17,553 nt of DNA from JBGTCD01 sp041749015 (GTDB taxonomy: Bacteria; Bacteroidota; Bacteroidia; Cytophagales; Cyclobacteriaceae), in the NCBI GenBank assembly GCA_041749015.1, contig JBGTCD010000058.1:1-17553 (forward strand). The letters run 5' to 3'. The first letter of the stretch is position 1. The number at the start of each line of letters is the position of its first letter. Position numbers and translations under genes: made by a program. This document shows positions 15,894 to 17,553 of this stretch, one piece after another. The notes below the pieces were generated by a model. That model was not told the DNA's origin. It did not search any database and saw only the letters and a program-made list of their open reading frames with translations.

Positions 15894-17553
15894 TTATTTT
15901 CCTGCCTTTTCATTTTCCAATACAAACTTAAGGCTGTTCCTAACCCTTCTGGGTTCCAAAGCTAAATCCAGTACCTCATCCACGTAACTAACGTAATGAA
16001 TGGTCAGATCTTTAGTGTATTGGGTACTTATTTCGTCAATGTCCCGCTTATTTTTATCGCACAGTATCAATTCTTTGATGCCTGATCTTCTTGCAGCGAG
16101 TATTTTCTCCTTGATACCCCCTACTGGTAGCACTTTGCCCCTCAGGGTCACCTCACCTGTCATGGCCAGCTTATCGCGCACTTTTCTCTGGGTAAAGACA
16201 GAGGCCAAAACAATAACCATGGTAATACCTGCCGAGGGCCCGTCTTTTGGCACAGCCCCAGCCGGAACATGGACATGCAGATCATACTCTGAAAATATCC
16301 TGTGGTCAATACCAAGTGGCTCGGCATGCGCACGAAGCCAAGAAAGTGCTGCCATGGCAGACTCTTTCATCACATCCCCTAATTGACCGGATAGGGTAAG
16401 CTTGCCCTTGCCTCTGCTTAGATTAGCTTCAATGAACATAATTTCACCACCTGCTGAGGTCCAGGCCAACCCAACAGCCACCCCCGGGATGTTATTTTTG
16501 ATGTACATCTCATTATCAAAGACCATAGCTCCCAGAATTTTGGTCACCTGTGCCTTAGTGATCACCTTATCAAATGTCTCCTCCATAGCAATGGATTTGG
16601 CAATATTTCTGATTACTGCCCCAATCTTACGCTCCAGATTTCTAACGCCCGACTCTCTGGTGTAGTCCTGAATTATTTTTGCAATGGCATCTTTCCTAAA
16701 ACTAATATCCTTAGGGGTTAGCCCGTGTTCCTTGCATTGTTTAGGAACCAGATGCTTTCGGGCAATCTCAATTTTCTCCTCCAGGGTATATCCGGAGATT
16801 TCGATGATCTCCATCCGATCCCTAAGTGCAGGCTGTATGGTATCCAGGCTGTTGGCAGTAGCAATAAAAAGTATCCTGGACAGGTCGTAGTCCAGTTCCA
16901 GGTAGTTATCTGAAAATGCATTGTTTTGCTCTGGGTCAAGCACTTCAAGCAGTGCTGAAGATGGATCCCCCCGGAAAGTATTGTTAATCTTATCTATTTC
17001 ATCCAGCACGAAAACCGGATTAGAAGCCCCGGACTTTTTCAGGCTGCGGATGACCTTGCCAGGCATAGCGCCAACGTAAGTACGCCGATGTCCTCTGATC
17101 TCAGCCTCATCGTGAATGCCGCCGAGGGAGGCTCTGATATAATTTCTTTTGAGGGCTTTGGCAATGGATCGACCCAGGGAGGTTTTACCCACGCCGGGAG
17201 GGCCGTAAAGGCAAAGTATCGGGGCCTTCATATTGTCTTTTAATTTTAGCACAGCCAGGTATTCAATGATTCTTTCCTTGACTTTGTCCAGACCATAATG
17301 GTCTTTGTCTAAAACCTTTTTGGCCCTTTTTAAATCAAAATTGTCTTTAGTGACTCTATCCCAGGGGAGGTCCAGCAAAAACTCCACATAGTTCATCGCA
17401 ACAGGATACTCTGCAGCAGCGGGATTCATCCGGTATATTTTATCGAGCTCTTTTTCAAAATGCTGCTTCACATCCTTAGGCCATTCCATTTTATGGCTGC
17501 GCTCCCGAAGGGCAGCTACCTCCTGATCGGGACCGTCATACCCTAGCTCATCC
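15894..17553 (-). CDS. lon: Lon protease (endopeptidase La), C-terminal part, truncated by window edge
   Basis: ATP-dependent cytosolic serine protease. The reading frame is open to the window edge, so the N-terminal substrate-binding domain and true start lie beyond 17553; about 552 codons are visible. Counting from the internal Met at 17489: Walker A GPPGVGKT (96-103), Walker B VFVLDEID (159-166), sensor/arginine segments including ESGVRNLER (279-287), and the protease domain with catalytic S419 in KDGPSAG and K462 in GGIKEKI. The 43-residue Ser-Lys spacing equals that of E. coli Lon. The 21 codons upstream of 17489 also read as Lon-like sequence (GPDQEVAALRER), so 17489 is not the start. 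Only 35 bases separate it from porQ, so lon-porQ-hslU may be one transcript. Confidence 0.97.
   Translation of the reverse strand, partial: DELGYDGPDQEVAALRERSHKMEWPKDVKQHFEKELDKIYRMNPAAAEYPVAMNYVEFLLDLPWDRVTKDNFDLKRAKKVLDKDHYGLDKVKERIIEYLAVLKLKDNMKAPILCLYGPPGVGKTSLGRSIAKALKRNYIRASLGGIHDEAEIRGHRRTYVGAMPGKVIRSLKKSGASNPVFVLDEIDKINNTFRGDPSSALLEVLDPEQNNAFSDNYLELDYDLSRILFIATANSLDTIQPALRDRMEIIEISGYTLEEKIEIARKHLVPKQCKEHGLTPKDISFRKDAIAKIIQDYTRESGVRNLERKIGAVIRNIAKSIAMEETFDKVITKAQVTKILGAMVFDNEMYIKNNIPGVAVGLAWTSAGGEIMFIEANLSRGKGKLTLSGQLGDVMKESAMAALSWLRAHAEPLGIDHRIFSEYDLHVHVPAGAVPKDGPSAGITMVIVLASVFTQRKVRDKLAMTGEVTLRGKVLPVGGIKEKILAARRSGIKELILCDKNKRDIDEISTQYTKDLTIHYVSYVDEVLDLALEPRRVRNSLKFVLENEKAGK

Overview
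The window looks like chromosomal DNA from a member of the Bacteroidota, most likely order Cytophagales. The evidence is a PorQ-type component of the type IX secretion system (T9SS), two secreted proteins with T9SS C-terminal sorting domains (one type A-like, one of the gliding-motility-associated type), a flexixanthin/saproxanthin-type carotenoid gene pair, weak Shine-Dalgarno signals, and a TAnnTTTG-like promoter box. The order-level call is inference from gene content; no rRNA or tRNA is present.

Layout. Positions 1-235 are an AT-rich leader with two A/T palindromes. 236-3286 (+) encodes a large ABCG-like half transporter with extra N-terminal modules and an oversized loop before its last membrane helix. 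Convergent to it is a minus-strand group: an EI24/CysZ-like membrane protein (3387-4154), an 1105-residue secreted repeat/PKD protein with a gliding-motility C-terminal domain (4225-7542), and a secreted SGNH/GDSL hydrolase with a sorting domain (7625-8587). A plus-strand run follows with short gaps: a CrtD-like carotenoid desaturase, a CruF-like carotenoid hydratase and a class III aminotransferase (8673-12037). An ArsC-like reductase (minus) abuts the aminotransferase stop to stop, and a SixA-like histidine phosphatase (12493-12987, plus) follows. A 389-base intergenic stretch (12988-13376) holds several kinds of repeat. The right end is a minus-strand run read in the order lon (truncated by the window edge), porQ, hslU.

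How the genes fit together. PorQ is a T9SS-associated outer-membrane protein, and the two CTD-bearing secreted proteins are plausible T9SS clients, so cargo and machinery both occur here, although not in one operon. CrtD and CruF would act in sequence on the acyclic end of a carotenoid: CruF hydrates C1' and CrtD introduces the 3',4' double bond. Lon and HslU are both AAA+ proteolysis components flanking porQ. No hslV is visible.

Most of the window is ordinary genome content. I found no convincing new multi-gene system. The most unusual points are the composite architecture of the ABC transporter, the repeat mosaic at 12988-13376, the lon-porQ-hslU arrangement, and the non-ATG starts of both carotenoid genes.
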